Position numbers and translations under genes: made by a program. Below, piece by piece: positions 48,392-60,200 of a DNA stretch of 64,000 nucleotides (its first letter is position 1; each line of letters begins with the position of its first letter). The stretch comes from Monosporascus cannonballus (taxonomy: Eukaryota; Ascomycota; Sordariomycetes; Xylariales), in the NCBI GenBank assembly GCA_004154925.1, contig QJNS01000031.1, positions 248,001 through 312,000 on the forward strand, given 5' to 3'. Under the pieces are notes generated by a model. That model was not told where the DNA came from and did no database searches. It saw only the letters and a list, made by a program, of their open reading frames with translations.

Positions 48392-48900
48392 GTTCGGGGT
48401 TCCTTAAAATATACGCGTTATATTTATTATAGCGGTCCTTGTAATATTTTCGGGTTTTCCGAAATTAAATATTAAAAAATTTTAAATAAAAAAATCGTTT
48501 AAAACGTAAAAAAAACCAAATTTATAAAATATTACGAACGGCTGCCAACAAATTAGATCGTTTGCAAAAACAGAAGCGGTTGTTCCGTTATCGTGGCATC
48601 GAGATGTTTCGTTAAGGTATTAAGGGTACGGAAGTTATAAAGGAATTCGAACGTTTCGAAAAGAAACAAGAACAATTGAAGGCTGTCGTTACGGTTGCCG
48701 TATTAACATAGGTTACGGCCAGCTAGCCCGACACTTTGGCTATTAATTAGTTAATTATTAACTAGGACGTGCCCGTTATTATTAATGAAAATTTTTTAAT
48801 AGGCGTTAAGCGTTAATAAGATTTTTGGCAGGTTTTTAGATATTTTCGAAATCCGGGTATTTTTTTTATTTAATTAAGATATTAAGTAAATTTATTTTAT
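48392..48900 (+). pseudogene. element 3 antisense ORF, 3' fragment
   Basis: Continues the frame broken by element 2. It starts VRGSLKY and reads on through degraded former Cys positions. With a shift of frame near 48520 it then becomes a well-preserved helical stretch at 48540-48700: NKLDRLQKQKRLFRYRGIEM, then IKEFERFEKKQEQLKAVV. The few stops are TAA or TAG at Gln-compatible or Arg-compatible positions. This part is far less RIPped than its surroundings. It is homologous in position and pattern to 35190-35480 of element 2. Confidence 0.55.
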
Positions 48901-51900
48901 TTTCGTATATTGAAAATTTTTTTATTTCGTATATTTATTCGTTTTTTATTTTTATATTATTTTATACTATATATATCTTAATTATATCTGTTATTAATTT
49001 AAATAAAAAATGTAAAAAATTGGATAAAATTTAATTTTTAGTAAAAGTTTTAATTAATAATTATTTTCTAAGAGTTTCTTAATAATTTTATATAAACCGA
49101 TATATTTAAAATCGAAATTTCTATTAAGTTATTTTATTTAAATATTTTTAGTAATAAGGAAATTTATTTCTCTTTTTTCGAAAGTTAAATTTTTTTAATT
49201 CTTTCTCGTTATAATATTTACTTATTTAATTTCGTACGAATTTAAGTTCTATTTTTATTTTTTAATTTAATTATCGTAATTATTCCGACGTAAGAATTAT
49301 TTTAATATTAAATGGATTATTATTGTATATTTTTTTTATAAACCTTTAACGTAAAATTAAAATTTGTATTTATAAATGTTATTTCAATATTTTTATTATA
49401 ACTGGTATTATAAGCTAATTATGCGATTAATAATTTTTTAACTTAGATATTTTATTCGTAATTAATATAATATCGTAAATAAGTTTTTAAAATTTAATTT
49501 ATTCGTTTTATTTATTTATTTGTTTAAGGTTTAAATACGTTAGATAATTTGTGATTTAGGCCAATCTGTATTATCAAACCTTGCCAAAATTTAGATACAA
49601 ATATTAATTTTTTATTTAGAATAAGTTTTATAAGTAATTTATATATGTTAAAAATATATTTAAAAAAATATATGTTATTTGTTTAGCGTCTGTATTTTCG
49701 TAATATATTTTCGTAACTGGATTTTTTAATATACGAAATTTGATAATAAAATCGAATATAATTAAATATTATAGTTATTTTACGACTAGTAATAGCTGTA
49801 ATTTTCCGTATGGCTTATGTCATCAAGTCTTTGCTTTGGTATAAATATCGTATTGCCGTATAATTTTTTTGTACCGTTAATTTTATTTTAGGAAAAAAAA
49901 TATATACGTTAAAATCGTTCTAAGGTTTTGTAAATTTCTGGATATCCGTATAACTAATGTTTATATATTTTTCGTATTAGAGTTTTCTGGTAATTTTCTG
50001 GAATTTATATTTTGTTCGTTTTTTAGTTTTTTGAGAAATTATCGTTATATTGCTAAATCCTTTAATGCATATCGAAAAGTATTGCCCGAATTGTCGCAAT
50101 TTGTCATAAGCGTAAATATCTTTTTATAATAATATCGAAAATTATATAACTAATTTTAACCAACTTTTTTTCGAAATCGGGTTACTTATTTAAAGTATCC
50201 GTTCTGCCGTTTTCTAAGCCTTTCTTATAGATAATAACAAAGTCGAAGTTCGCTAATTTTTTCGTATATCTTAATTGTTATTTTGTAAGTTTCCTAGTCG
50301 TAATAAATCAGATAAGGTTTTGATAATCCGTATAAACCTTAATTTGGTATAAACTTCTTTTTAGAAAATACTTAAATTTGCGAAATGCCATAATAATGGC
50401 CACAAATCTTTTATTTAGAATATCATAATTAAGTTCGACTTTTTTTAATTTGTACGAAAAAAATATAATAAGATATAATTTACCTTAATTATTTCGTTAT
50501 TTAATTATTATATTTAATGCGTAATTCGAAACATCGATTTTTAATTTAACGGAATGTTTTAAATTATATATAATTAATATTTGTTTGCTGGTGATTATAT
50601 TCTTAATATCTTAAAATGCTTTTTCCGTATTTGGCGTTTATTTGAATTTTCTTTTCGCAAAATTCGTTAAAAGTATAATAATTTTGTTAAAATTTCGAAT
50701 AAACTTCTTATAATAATTGGCAAATCCGAAAAATACTTATACTTTTTTAATTATCGTTAACATTTGTTATTTTATAATTATAACGATATTTTTAAAGTTT
50801 ATTCTAACATGTTCTGGGGTAATAATATATTCTAGTTATTTTATTTCTTATTTGTAAAATAAATTTTTTTCTGCATTAATAAGTAATTTTGCGTTTTGTA
50901 AAGCTTAAAGAACTTTATAAACGTATTTTACGTATATTTTTTTATTTTCGAAAAAATAAAAATGTCGTTAAAATAATAAATAACGAAAATATCGAGGTAT
51001 TTTTATAATACATAATTTATTATTCGTTAAGACGTTATTGATACATTTGTAAATCCTATTAATATAACCAAATACTTAAATAATTTATATTTCGTTTTAA
51101 AGGTTACTTTTTATTCGTATTCTTTTTTGATTTTATTAGGTTATATTTATTTTTAAAATCGAATGCTGTAAATTATTTCGCTTCGTAAAGTCGGTTTTTT
51201 ATTTCCGTAATTAAAGATGATAATATTCGATTTTTAATAATAATATCGTTTAGTTATCGGTAATTAACCATAAATTGTAATTTTCTAATTTTTTTAAGTA
51301 TGAAAAATATTAAATATTTTATTCGTAATTTTGAAAATCGAATCCATTTTTTCTATAACCGATTTTCCAAGTATTTTTTAAAAATATATAATTCGTTTTT
51401 GCTAAAATTATAAATAAGGTAAAACTTTATTAAAGATCTTTTCTTAAAACTTGTTTCGTAATTTTATTCGCTATATTTTAATAATTTCGTATTAAGTTTC
51501 TTTTTAAAAAATCTATTTATATTTATAGTATTGTAATAATATATTAATCAAATTTTTTAATTTTTAATCTATTATTCTTATTATTTTAAATCGTTATTTA
51601 ATTACTTTAATTTCGTTTAAATAATAATAATAATACGTCGTATTTTTTAATACCCGTTTTTTTTATATTTTATCCCTTTAGGTAATAAGGTTTCTGTTAT
51701 ATTCTTATGCCTGCATTTATCGCCATTATCGGTCGAATATTAAGATTTTAATTTTTTTATTTAATAATAATATATAAAGCAAATTTTACCTAATTAATTT
51801 TATTATTAATTCAAATTCCGTACTGGCATATCTATAACAATCCTAAGATTATATCGTAATTTCCAAATAAAACGATATCGAAATTAATTATTTAGTATTA

Positions 51901-54475
51901 TTTTTGGATAAAAATTTCGAAATAATTAATTTTGCGTATAACTGTAACGAACCTGTCATACCCTCACCTGAAGGTATGAGCAGTATCCGAAATGGGGACT
52001 TGATTTGCAGGTAACAATAGGGCGAGGAATGATTTAGTGGTCTGTTCGTTAAAGAGATTTAAAGACTCTTCTCCCAATTAGAGAACGGTGCAATTGCCTC
52101 TAGACTGAAAGCTTAGATTGATAGCTAAGGAGCGAAACTAAGTAGGTGCTATTTACATAAGAGACCGTCTTATTATATATCCCAATTCCTGAAGTGAGTG
52201 TGTCGTGGATCTGTTGGATCTGTGTGATCTGGTCCCAGATCACCTAGATCAACCAGATCACCTTAAGAGCCAAGCTTCCCGTCCGGAGTTCAGCCGTGAC
52301 AGGCCCGCGCTAGGCCTTAAAGGTTGGTCTCTTCGAGACAGGAACCCCTGTTCCTGTAACAATAACTTTTCCGTTATCGTAAGCAAATTCTTAACCTTTA
52401 GCATTTGTCGTTATATAAAATTTTAACTTATATTTCTATAATAATTTAAACTTATTAATCATATTTAATACAATATAATTCTTATTCAGAATTCGGTAAT
52501 TTATTATTATAATATACTAATACATTCTAATTCGTATTTCTAAAATAATAATAAAGTTATTAATATCTTTTATCGTCGCATTTAAAGCTTTTTTTAGGAA
52601 TTTTTTTTTTTAACTTTTTTGAGTTTCGTTATCTTACGGCTTTTTTATAGGTAACCTTTTTTAATTCTTATTCGAATTTATCGAATTTTATTTATATTTC
52701 TTTATTTAACGCATTAAGTTATTATATTTATCGTTATTGCCGGCGTATTATTTTTTCGAATTATATTAGTTATTTTTAATTTTGTTATAATTTGATTCTT
52801 TATCGAATAAATTATTTTTTCATATTTACGATTATATCCCATTATGTATTATCTTAATCATGGTTTTAAAAAAAGTTTATAAATTAACTTATTTTTTTTT
52901 AATAATTTTCCTTTCCTGGAGATCTATAATAAATGCTAACTGGAAATAAAAGTCCGTAATAGCTTTTTAATAATGTTTTTTTTTACTGTACGTTAAATTA
53001 TTCCTTTTCTGTTTAATAATTATATTATCTATAATAATAAAAAAGGTTTTCCTGCGGGCATTATCTTTTTTCAGACTAATTTTCTATTTCGGCCAATTAT
53101 TAAATATTTTCTAAAGCTATAGTTCGAAAATGTCGATATTATTGCTTATTATTTTTATTATTTCCGGTACAATTTGGAACATCGAATTCTTTATAATATA
53201 TACGGGTAATTTGTACATAAATATATTATTTCTATTTTTCCTAATCAGGATATTTTCATCATTAATAATATATGGCGTATATTTTACCATATTAATCAGG
53301 GGTTCCGAGATAAATCTCTTTTATCCAACTCTGATATTCGTATAACCATCTTTATAATGCTTTTTGTCATACTTGCAATATTTATTAAGCCAGCTTTTTG
53401 ATTTTTCGTATTTTTTGTCGAATTTCTTATCGTGATAATCCCTGTTGGACCTTTTGCTATAAGCCGAATACGTATTTGGCTTAAATTATATTAATAACCT
53501 TATTATCATTTTCTTAGTTATTTCTAGATTATCTTTTCGGTATAGGTATTTAATTATTTTATCGTAATTTTTTGAGTTTTTTGCATTTGTAAGCTTTATA
53601 TCCTATTTTGCCGTAATTAAAATATTTAATCTGGTTTTAATTTTATCTATAAATAATACCAAGTTCCATAAGTTCTAGCGTCGTTTCGTAAAAAGTAAAA
53701 GGTACGTTTTGTTTTTTTCCCTTAGTTAAATTTGTTATATTCCGATCGTAAAATATATTATCCTTTTTGTTTCAAACTGTCGATTATTAATTTTAATTAC
53801 CTTTATAATATACCGATTTAAGGCAATTAATCGTTTAATCCGAATAATTTTATTTTTTTATATTATCTTTTAATTTTTTATAAAATATTAATAAAGGTAT
53901 CGGCTTTATTATTTTTCCATCCGGCCTTAGCCGTAAAGCTTTTAAAGATTACGGCGTACTTGGATATAAGTCTTTTTTATCGGAATTATAGGAATTATTA
54001 AGCCGTAAATCGTTTTTTATCCAGATTGCCGAAATTATCGCGCATTTTATTTTCGAAATTGGTATAAAATAAAAAGATTTTATTAATAAATTTTTTTTAT
54101 CCGATTTTCTTATTTCTAGGAAATTTCTTATAATAAATTCAAATTAGTTAAACGCATTTTCCGTTAAATATATTCCTATTATTAGGATTTTATCCGCCGA
54201 ATTATTAAGGTCTAAAAATAAAAATAAATTCGTGCTTAAATTAAAAAAGTTTAAAAGTTACTTTTTTTATCGTAAAACTCCGGCCTTTTAAGTTTTATGC
54301 GGGCGAAAAAAGCTTAGATAAATAACGTAACTTTAATTTATCGGATTTTTTTCTCCAGTTTTCGGATTTGAATCTAAAGCTGTTAAATAAGGATTTTTTA
54401 AACGTTAATCGATATTTTAACAATATTAAATATTACTTAAAATTTAACGGTATTATTAAATAAAAGTTTATAACA
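48901..54475 (-). pseudogene. element 3 gag-pol remains
   Basis: Minus-strand coding region, homologous to the interior of element 2. The RT box is readable at 50964-50975 as Y-F-N-D, the first Asp lost (GAC to AAC). It is interrupted by a solo LTR at 51943-52361. Frames are closed throughout by RIP-type stops. Confidence 0.75.
51943..52361 (-). mobile_element. solo LTR of element-1 family inside element 3
   Basis: 419 bp from TGTAACGAACC to CCTGTAACA with target duplication ATAAC at 51938-51942 and 52362-52366. The homologous place in element 2, near 38650, lacks it, giving an empty site. It is in the opposite orientation to element 1. Composition is near 45 percent GC with intact CpA, in sharp contrast to the RIPped DNA around it. 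Confidence 0.94.
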
Positions 54476-54871
54476 TATAATAAACTTAAAATTTAACCAA
54501 TTATTAAATCTTAATTATACGAATTTATATTAATAAAAATATCGTAAAAATCTATATAATAAATATAATAATATATTATGTTTTCTAATTTTAAAAATAT
54601 TTTAACTAATAAATTATTATTATAAATTAAAATTATTTAAATTATAAAAATAATAAATATATATATTCTTATTTTGGCTTAAGGTACTTAAACGGTTTAA
54701 ACCCTTAAGCCCGTTAAGTCTTTTAAGCTCTTTTGCCGGCTTAAGGGAATCAAGGTGCTTGGCGCCTTGAAACCTTTGAGCCGGTCACGTGACTTCTTGG
54801 CGGTGGTCGGGGCTTGTCTTCTTCGTGGGCCCGACCGTCCGTAAGGAAGCCAAGACCGTTAGGTCATAACA
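54476..54871 (-). repeat. element 3, 5' LTR (right)
   Basis: 396 bp. The first 200 bases are RIPped. The last 190, from about 54680, are GC-rich and intact, and include about 62 bp absent from the left LTR. Confidence 0.9.
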
Positions 54872-54876
54872 CTATC

Positions 54877-55054
54877 CTTCTTTTTAGTGAGTGTGTCGTG
54901 GATCTATGTGATCTATGTGATCTGGTCCAGATCACCTAGATCACTTAGATCACATTGAAGGCGAACCGTGTCTTCCGGAGCTTAACCGTGGCAAGCCCAC
55001 GCTAGGCCCCAAAAGCAGGTCCTTTTTGAGACAGGAACCCCTGTTTCTGTAACA
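54877..55054 (-). mobile_element. solo LTR of element-1 family, right half
   Basis: Completes the copy begun at 33604: AGTGAGTGTGTCGTGGATCT, then a GATCT-rich inverted repeat, ending CTGTTTCTGTAACA. It is followed by the host duplication GCTCT (55055-55059). Not RIPped. Confidence 0.88.
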
Positions 55055-55059
55055 GCTCT

Positions 55060-55847
55060 CTATTGGGCCCTCTTCTGTATAGAAACTTCCCGATTCATAC
55101 GACTCGTATAAGACGTGGCAGCATAGTTCCCCGACTGGCGACTAAGACTCTATACTACTCAAATATCCGCTTATACTGCAATGCTCTCAGGTTAACTAGA
55201 GCGTGAAGACTTCTTTGGGGGTTATGGGTACGACAGTGCCATCTTCAAAGCCCACGAATCTATGCTGCGTTACTGTAGTGCTGTAGTATTATTCAGGTAT
55301 TAGCCTACCCAATCGCAGGTGAGGATGATCAGAAACTCGTCTCATACCACGGTTTTGCTGTCGAGAGCAGACCTCTAGTCAAAATTAGAATGAGTCTCAT
55401 GCTTCATCTCCAGACACCTGAGCGCAGGTTATCAGATCATAAGTCTTTCTTCGTCAAGTCTTGCCTGCTAGTTCCTCTCAATATACAATTCTTAAGGAGG
55501 GGGAAACTCTAAACTCTATTATGGATTGATCGCCGTGGTATTATTCTGTGGGTCGCTTCAGTCAGCCACTGCTACAAGCTTAGTCGACGCGCCGAGACGT
55601 ATCATTGAATATGCAAGAGGCAGGTGCGCGCTCGCCGGGACGCACTGCGACTTACTATGTAAGCGACACGAGGAGGTCTTGGCCGATTGATGTCGGATAT
55701 CACGAATCGTAGGGAAGAAGTGAAGGGATACCAAATTAGACAAAAATATTTATATACGCGAAGGTATTCGGAAATCATACACATCCGTCTGACGCCCATG
55801 CATACTTTATTTCCACCTTCTAATGCGTATATCGTTTTGCCGGCGTA
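55060..55847. other. intergenic right flank of retroelement pile
   Basis: About 790 bases of ordinary composition. It was checked for an upstream exon carrying a Zn2Cys6 cluster for the following gene. Only one Cys-containing stretch (near 55625-55670) was seen, and its spacing does not fit. Confidence 0.5.
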
Positions 55848-57203
55848 ATGTCTATTAACCCGTCGCAGAAGAGAGTACGGTATATATGCGATGATATGAG
55901 AGAGGGATCCTCGAATAAGAAATACAAGAATTCCGAAAATCCAATAAGCCCTAAAACCAGTGGAGAAGGAGAGACGTTAGAAGTCCCCCTATCTACATTC
56001 GATACTCAAGAGAAACTATTGGGCCATGATGAGTCGATATGCAGTACGGATACACTTAATGCCATACCCATGGATCCTTCGATGACGTCTCGAAAAGTTC
56101 CGTACGGCCCGAAGAGAAACAGGCCGGGCTCCTGGAAAATCGCATATCCTTTCGCTTGGTGGGGAAGCCCATCTTCTCCTTCCTCATCACCCGGTGCCGC
56201 TGCTAAATATGTGCAACCCGGGAAATATTCGTTCGCGTGTGAGAACTTTACGACCTCGGGCAGTCCGAACCGCATGGATCAAGTTATGCCTTTGAGACTA
56301 CAAACGGGCGAAGGGATGGATGATCTGACATCATTCCAAACCGCGTTCCCGACCCCTGGGACTTTCCCGGGATTCTCATACCCTACACCTACATCTGACC
56401 TAAGCTCTTTCTCTCAAGGAGGATCGCCGGAACCCGCGGGTTTTCAGAATTCTACCTTGTGGAATGACTACAATGAGAGATATTTCACGAGCTTCGCATC
56501 ACCGACAGATTTCTCCTCTATGAATTCAATGATGGCCGTTCTAGATTATAGCTCTCACGGACTATCTGATCCCTTAGCCACCGGAACACTTGATCCACCG
56601 GAATGGCTACTGAGTCTCGATTGCTCCTCAAAGCCTAGTGATGCGAGTTCGCACCACTGTTTACGTCTAGTCTCCGATATTCTACGGGAGCTGAAGCAAC
56701 GTCGAGGGGTGTTACAAGAACCGTTGCTTGCTGGCCAAGGGGGCGTCAAGGCGGGAACAGGGTTGCTCCAGGAGACTCTGGCAGTGAACAGAGGAAATAT
56801 GGAACAGATCACTCAAATAATCGGTTGCGGATGCCTAAGCAAAGACGCTAGGTTGACACGGCTTATCATTGCAGTCGTCTTTGAAATCACCGGGAGCTAC
56901 TCCGCAGTAGTACGAGGAATCGTCAACGATGGTAGCATCGTGGAAGGACAAGATCGGGCCCATGTCGGAATGATACTGGGAGAGCTCCCAAGTGTATCTC
57001 GTTTGATCGGCCTGTTGACAAATCGCTGGGATCAGGGGCATCCTACGATCCTAGCGCTGTCACCAACACAAGATATGGTTGATAAGCACGACGACAGCTC
57101 CTTATCGTCCTTTACGTTCAGTCAGCTCGAGAATAAGCTGAGGCAGCGTCTGCAAGCCACCACGCATAAAATGATGGCATACTGTGGCCGGGTTCAGAGA
57201 TAA
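55848..57203 (+). CDS. AflR-like regulatory protein lacking a DNA-binding domain
   Basis: Intron-free ORF of 451 residues. The C-terminal half resembles the regulatory domain of AflR-type fungal transcription factors that control secondary-metabolite clusters. HHCLRLVSDILRELKQRR is followed after about 40 residues by NRGNMEQITQIIGCGCLSKD and then LTRLIIAVVFEITGSYSAVV, the usual Cys pair and hydrophobic helix. The middle is Ser/Pro/Thr-rich and disordered, as in activation regions. AflR relatives begin with a Zn2Cys6 cluster; here the first 120 residues have no CxxC-x6-C pattern. The protein may be a truncated factor, a co-regulator that pairs with a DNA-binding partner, or the gene may have an upstream exon I failed to see. 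Assignment to the family rests on pattern memory, not alignment. Confidence 0.72.
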   Translation: MSINPSQKRVRYICDDMREGSSNKKYKNSENPISPKTSGEGETLEVPLSTFDTQEKLLGHDESICSTDTLNAIPMDPSMTSRKVPYGPKRNRPGSWKIAYPFAWWGSPSSPSSSPGAAAKYVQPGKYSFACENFTTSGSPNRMDQVMPLRLQTGEGMDDLTSFQTAFPTPGTFPGFSYPTPTSDLSSFSQGGSPEPAGFQNSTLWNDYNERYFTSFASPTDFSSMNSMMAVLDYSSHGLSDPLATGTLDPPEWLLSLDCSSKPSDASSHHCLRLVSDILRELKQRRGVLQEPLLAGQGGVKAGTGLLQETLAVNRGNMEQITQIIGCGCLSKDARLTRLIIAVVFEITGSYSAVVRGIVNDGSIVEGQDRAHVGMILGELPSVSRLIGLLTNRWDQGHPTILALSPTQDMVDKHDDSSLSSFTFSQLENKLRQRLQATTHKMMAYCGRVQR

Positions 57204-60200
57204 GCGTCGGGGCTTTGACAGCGTGTCAAGCTGCGTTAGATATGATTGGGGCTTATTACAACTTCTTACAACCGGTTCATTAGTTTTGCAAGATAATTCT
57301 CATACAGGAAAGAATAAAGCTATGAACCATACATACGATACAGGGTGAATGGAGTCAAGGTTGAGTCTAAAATACTTGACCCTAACCGGGTGCTCATATG
57401 TAAATTGCTATTTGTGACTTGATAGACCATGCATATGGCATTATAGCCCGTTTAATCGCGGTCCTGCTAATGGGATGTTGAAAAACATGCCACATTACTT
57501 CAATGAGGCTCAATCCTGGATGAAGTCTTTGATCCTCTCTCGCGTAACACTAGACTCCTGAGTTAAAGGTGAATTAGATACTCGAGTTAACCCCGTTTCA
57601 AAAATGGAGCTACACTCAAGCAACACGGAGAGGGCTGACTGTAATCCCGCTTAGTAGTCCTTTATTTTCTCGTCAACGGAGAAATTCCGCTCCTCTCAAC
57701 GCCAGGGCGCCTTTTTGCTGTTACTCGATCAATCGGCACAGCCCGTATACCAACACGGCTCCATTGATCATCTGCCAAGTCCTCAATCGCATGTAAGACC
57801 GGCCTTGGGTTGCATTGCCGGCCGCAGAGCCCAACAATACAATACTAGACACCAGAACGGGGCTCGGTAGCTGTTGACGTAGTTTCGAACACAACACACT
57901 TGTTGATCATCCATTCCCGTCACATATTCGATGTTTATCTTCGCAGCTGGATTACCCCTTCCCTTGCAACCGCGGTTCGCATGCCGCTGTAACGCTTCCG
58001 GTGTAGCAGAGCCCGATACAGTCTCACATGTGGCTGGTCGATGAACCTGTCCGGAGTAAACAGTCTGCCAGTTGTTAACGCGGCCTGTGAGAGATTTGCT
58101 GTGCCTTGGCACGTGGCGTTGCGGTGGCTGGCTCGGCCCGCTCCGAACGAGGACAGACCCTAAATGATCCTCGCTAAGGAAAAGCATGAAAACATAAGAA
58201 TCCAGGACTAGGACGTGTCTAGCTACCGCGATGTGCATTCTTCGTAAAGTATACCATGCATCGCCCTTACACCATGCATTTTCCGCGTCTAACGTCAGAC
58301 GGCAAGAACTGCAGCCATCGGCAAAATTTTCCAACTAGGCAGGTTTATTTGACAACTCGACAAAGAGTCCCGGGTTAGCCTATAGTAACAATGGCCTCGA
58401 GGGTGCTTGGGTTTGCACCGGCCAAGCGTTTGTTTGACATCCTTAACCTGCGGCGACGCATCCAGCATGAGCCATCATCTTATCATTCTTTCCAACCACT
58501 AAATCTCACGTAATTGAAACAACAATCTGGACCTGATAGGCGCTCGCCAAGCTGCCGTTACAGGAAATGACCAGATGGCCCGCCGCCATTCGATTCGCTT
58601 CTCTGCTTCCTATGCTGACGTTACGGCGGGTATCACGACTCGATCGTATTCAGAGCGAGAGACGGTCATTGAAAAACACCATGGGAATGGGATAACAAAG
58701 ACAAGAAGTGCTACATACCTGCCCTTCCGGATCAGATTACTGTGCTTAGGCTAAATTTTGCTGGTATGCCCCCACGCCCAGAACCGACGTGCCAATTGGG
58801 TATAGGGCCCCCAACTTATGATCGTAAATCCCACCCAATCATATAGCATCGTAGTAAGTGATATTAACCGCCCTTTCTGGTAAAGGAAGACAGCAGGTGC
58901 ATGGCTTTGGGGGCCTTCTGACATTCTGAGATCCTAAACACTCTGGACGTCTCACAGCTAAGAGGCCGAGTTACCCGTGCCCAGCATTTCCGCTGAGTAA
59001 GCAAGCGGACGACAACGGCCCAGACTTCCAAAATTGGACCTGACGTTCCATCTGGTGGGCTCTAGGGCCTGTTTAAAGGATATTGAGGCCGCGGCGATGG
59101 CCGTAATGGCTGCGCGAGTGGCGCTGGAGAGTCGGGCGCTTTCGATTCCTTATTCGAACCAGGCTCTCTACTTTTCATAAACCGCAGAGCAGGCTATACT
59201 AATATTAAATACCGCTGCTGCCAGCATTATCCGTATGTCCGCCGAGCTCCGACGGCGGGGAGCATGACTGTAGTTCTTTCGACCCCTTAAACAAGCCCGT
59301 TTCGTAGGAGCCAAGGCCTAATCCCGCGGTAGGAGGGGTCCGCGACCGCAGTCAAGTATCTGAATAGGGGTCACGTACAGCGCATTTCTGAATGAGACGA
59401 AAAAGCAAGGGATATTTACCTCCTCCTAGGGGGTCCAGTGGGATCCCTTTTAGTCGGTGTTCGACTCTTCTTGACGAATCTTCCTCCTCGTATCCGCCCT
59501 TTCTTCTCCCTTGCCACCCCCTATATCTCGTGCTCAGTGCAACCCGCCCACTTGGAGTAGCTAGCTCATTTATGGCTGATCTAGCTAGTACTAGCAATTC
59601 TAGAAGCTTGGCGAGATATACTGAGGCGGGAATCCGAACGTTTCGTTCGTTTGGTGATGAGTTCCACTACGGGGAAGCTCTGCCATATGAATGACCCGCC
59701 AAGACAAGGCCCAAATCATGGGCAGGGAGACGCGCGGAACCATTGCATGCCTTAACGCCGCGGGGATCCCTTGTTCTTACCTGGTAGAGTGAGAAGACAC
59801 GGAGCTATCCCGGCGGTCCCCCGAAGTTGAGACTTCTGGGAGGGGACGGTCGGACGATCGGACGACCCAGCCGCATTATTCATACGGCTTGGCATCGTTG
59901 AGTGAAAAGTCTAGCCCACTGCGGAAGGAGGAGGGATGCTTGTGCCGCGTACGCTATGAGTAAGGCTTGAGCATATATTGGCCGGCCACTGACCTCTGTA
60001 ATACTCCCAAGCAATTCGGACGGCAGGCGCCTACCCGTGTATATATATCTTAGAAACTCCCTACCTCATACGAAGCATATCTAGGGGTCAAGTCGCGCAT
60101 ATAGGGTAGCAAGTAGATCCGTTGAGCCAGTCTTTGATGGAAGTACCCTAATGACTCGCCCCAGCCCAAGGTGGCTCGACTACTTCGGCTAGAACTTACC

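Larger units (their letters stand above)
33839..54871 (-). mobile_element. element 3: outer Ty3/Gypsy LTR retrotransposon
   Basis: A complete but dead LTR element reading on the minus strand. LTRs are 33839-34172 (3') and 54476-54871 (5'), beginning TGTGACG/TATAATA and ending TAATA/TAACA. The 5-bp duplication CTATC lies at 33834-33838 and 54872-54876. Its own DNA is about 6.6 kb. The rest is element 2 (34398-48386) and a solo LTR (51943-52361). The interior is homologous to that of element 2, giving matched empty sites. RIP has destroyed all pol frames. It inserted into an older solo LTR. Confidence 0.92.

Noticed and set aside
52205..52426. 73-codon plus-strand ORF
   Set aside because: Begins in the GATCT-rich arm of the solo LTR and runs through its end into element 3; a chance frame.
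53130..53345. 71-codon plus-strand Ile/Phe-rich ORF
   Set aside because: A product of AT-rich RIPped DNA, antisense to the gag-pol remains of element 3.
33599..55059. AT-rich block as a centromere or mitochondrial insert
   Set aside because: The LTRs, target duplications and Gypsy pol motifs explain all of it.
33599..55059. CRISPR, operon or prokaryotic transfer anywhere in the window
   Set aside because: No regularly spaced repeats, and genes have fungal introns and families.
57783..58334. 183-codon minus-strand ORF
   Set aside because: No motif, no splice partners, atypical composition. Such a length can occur by chance in 3.7 kb of mid-GC DNA.
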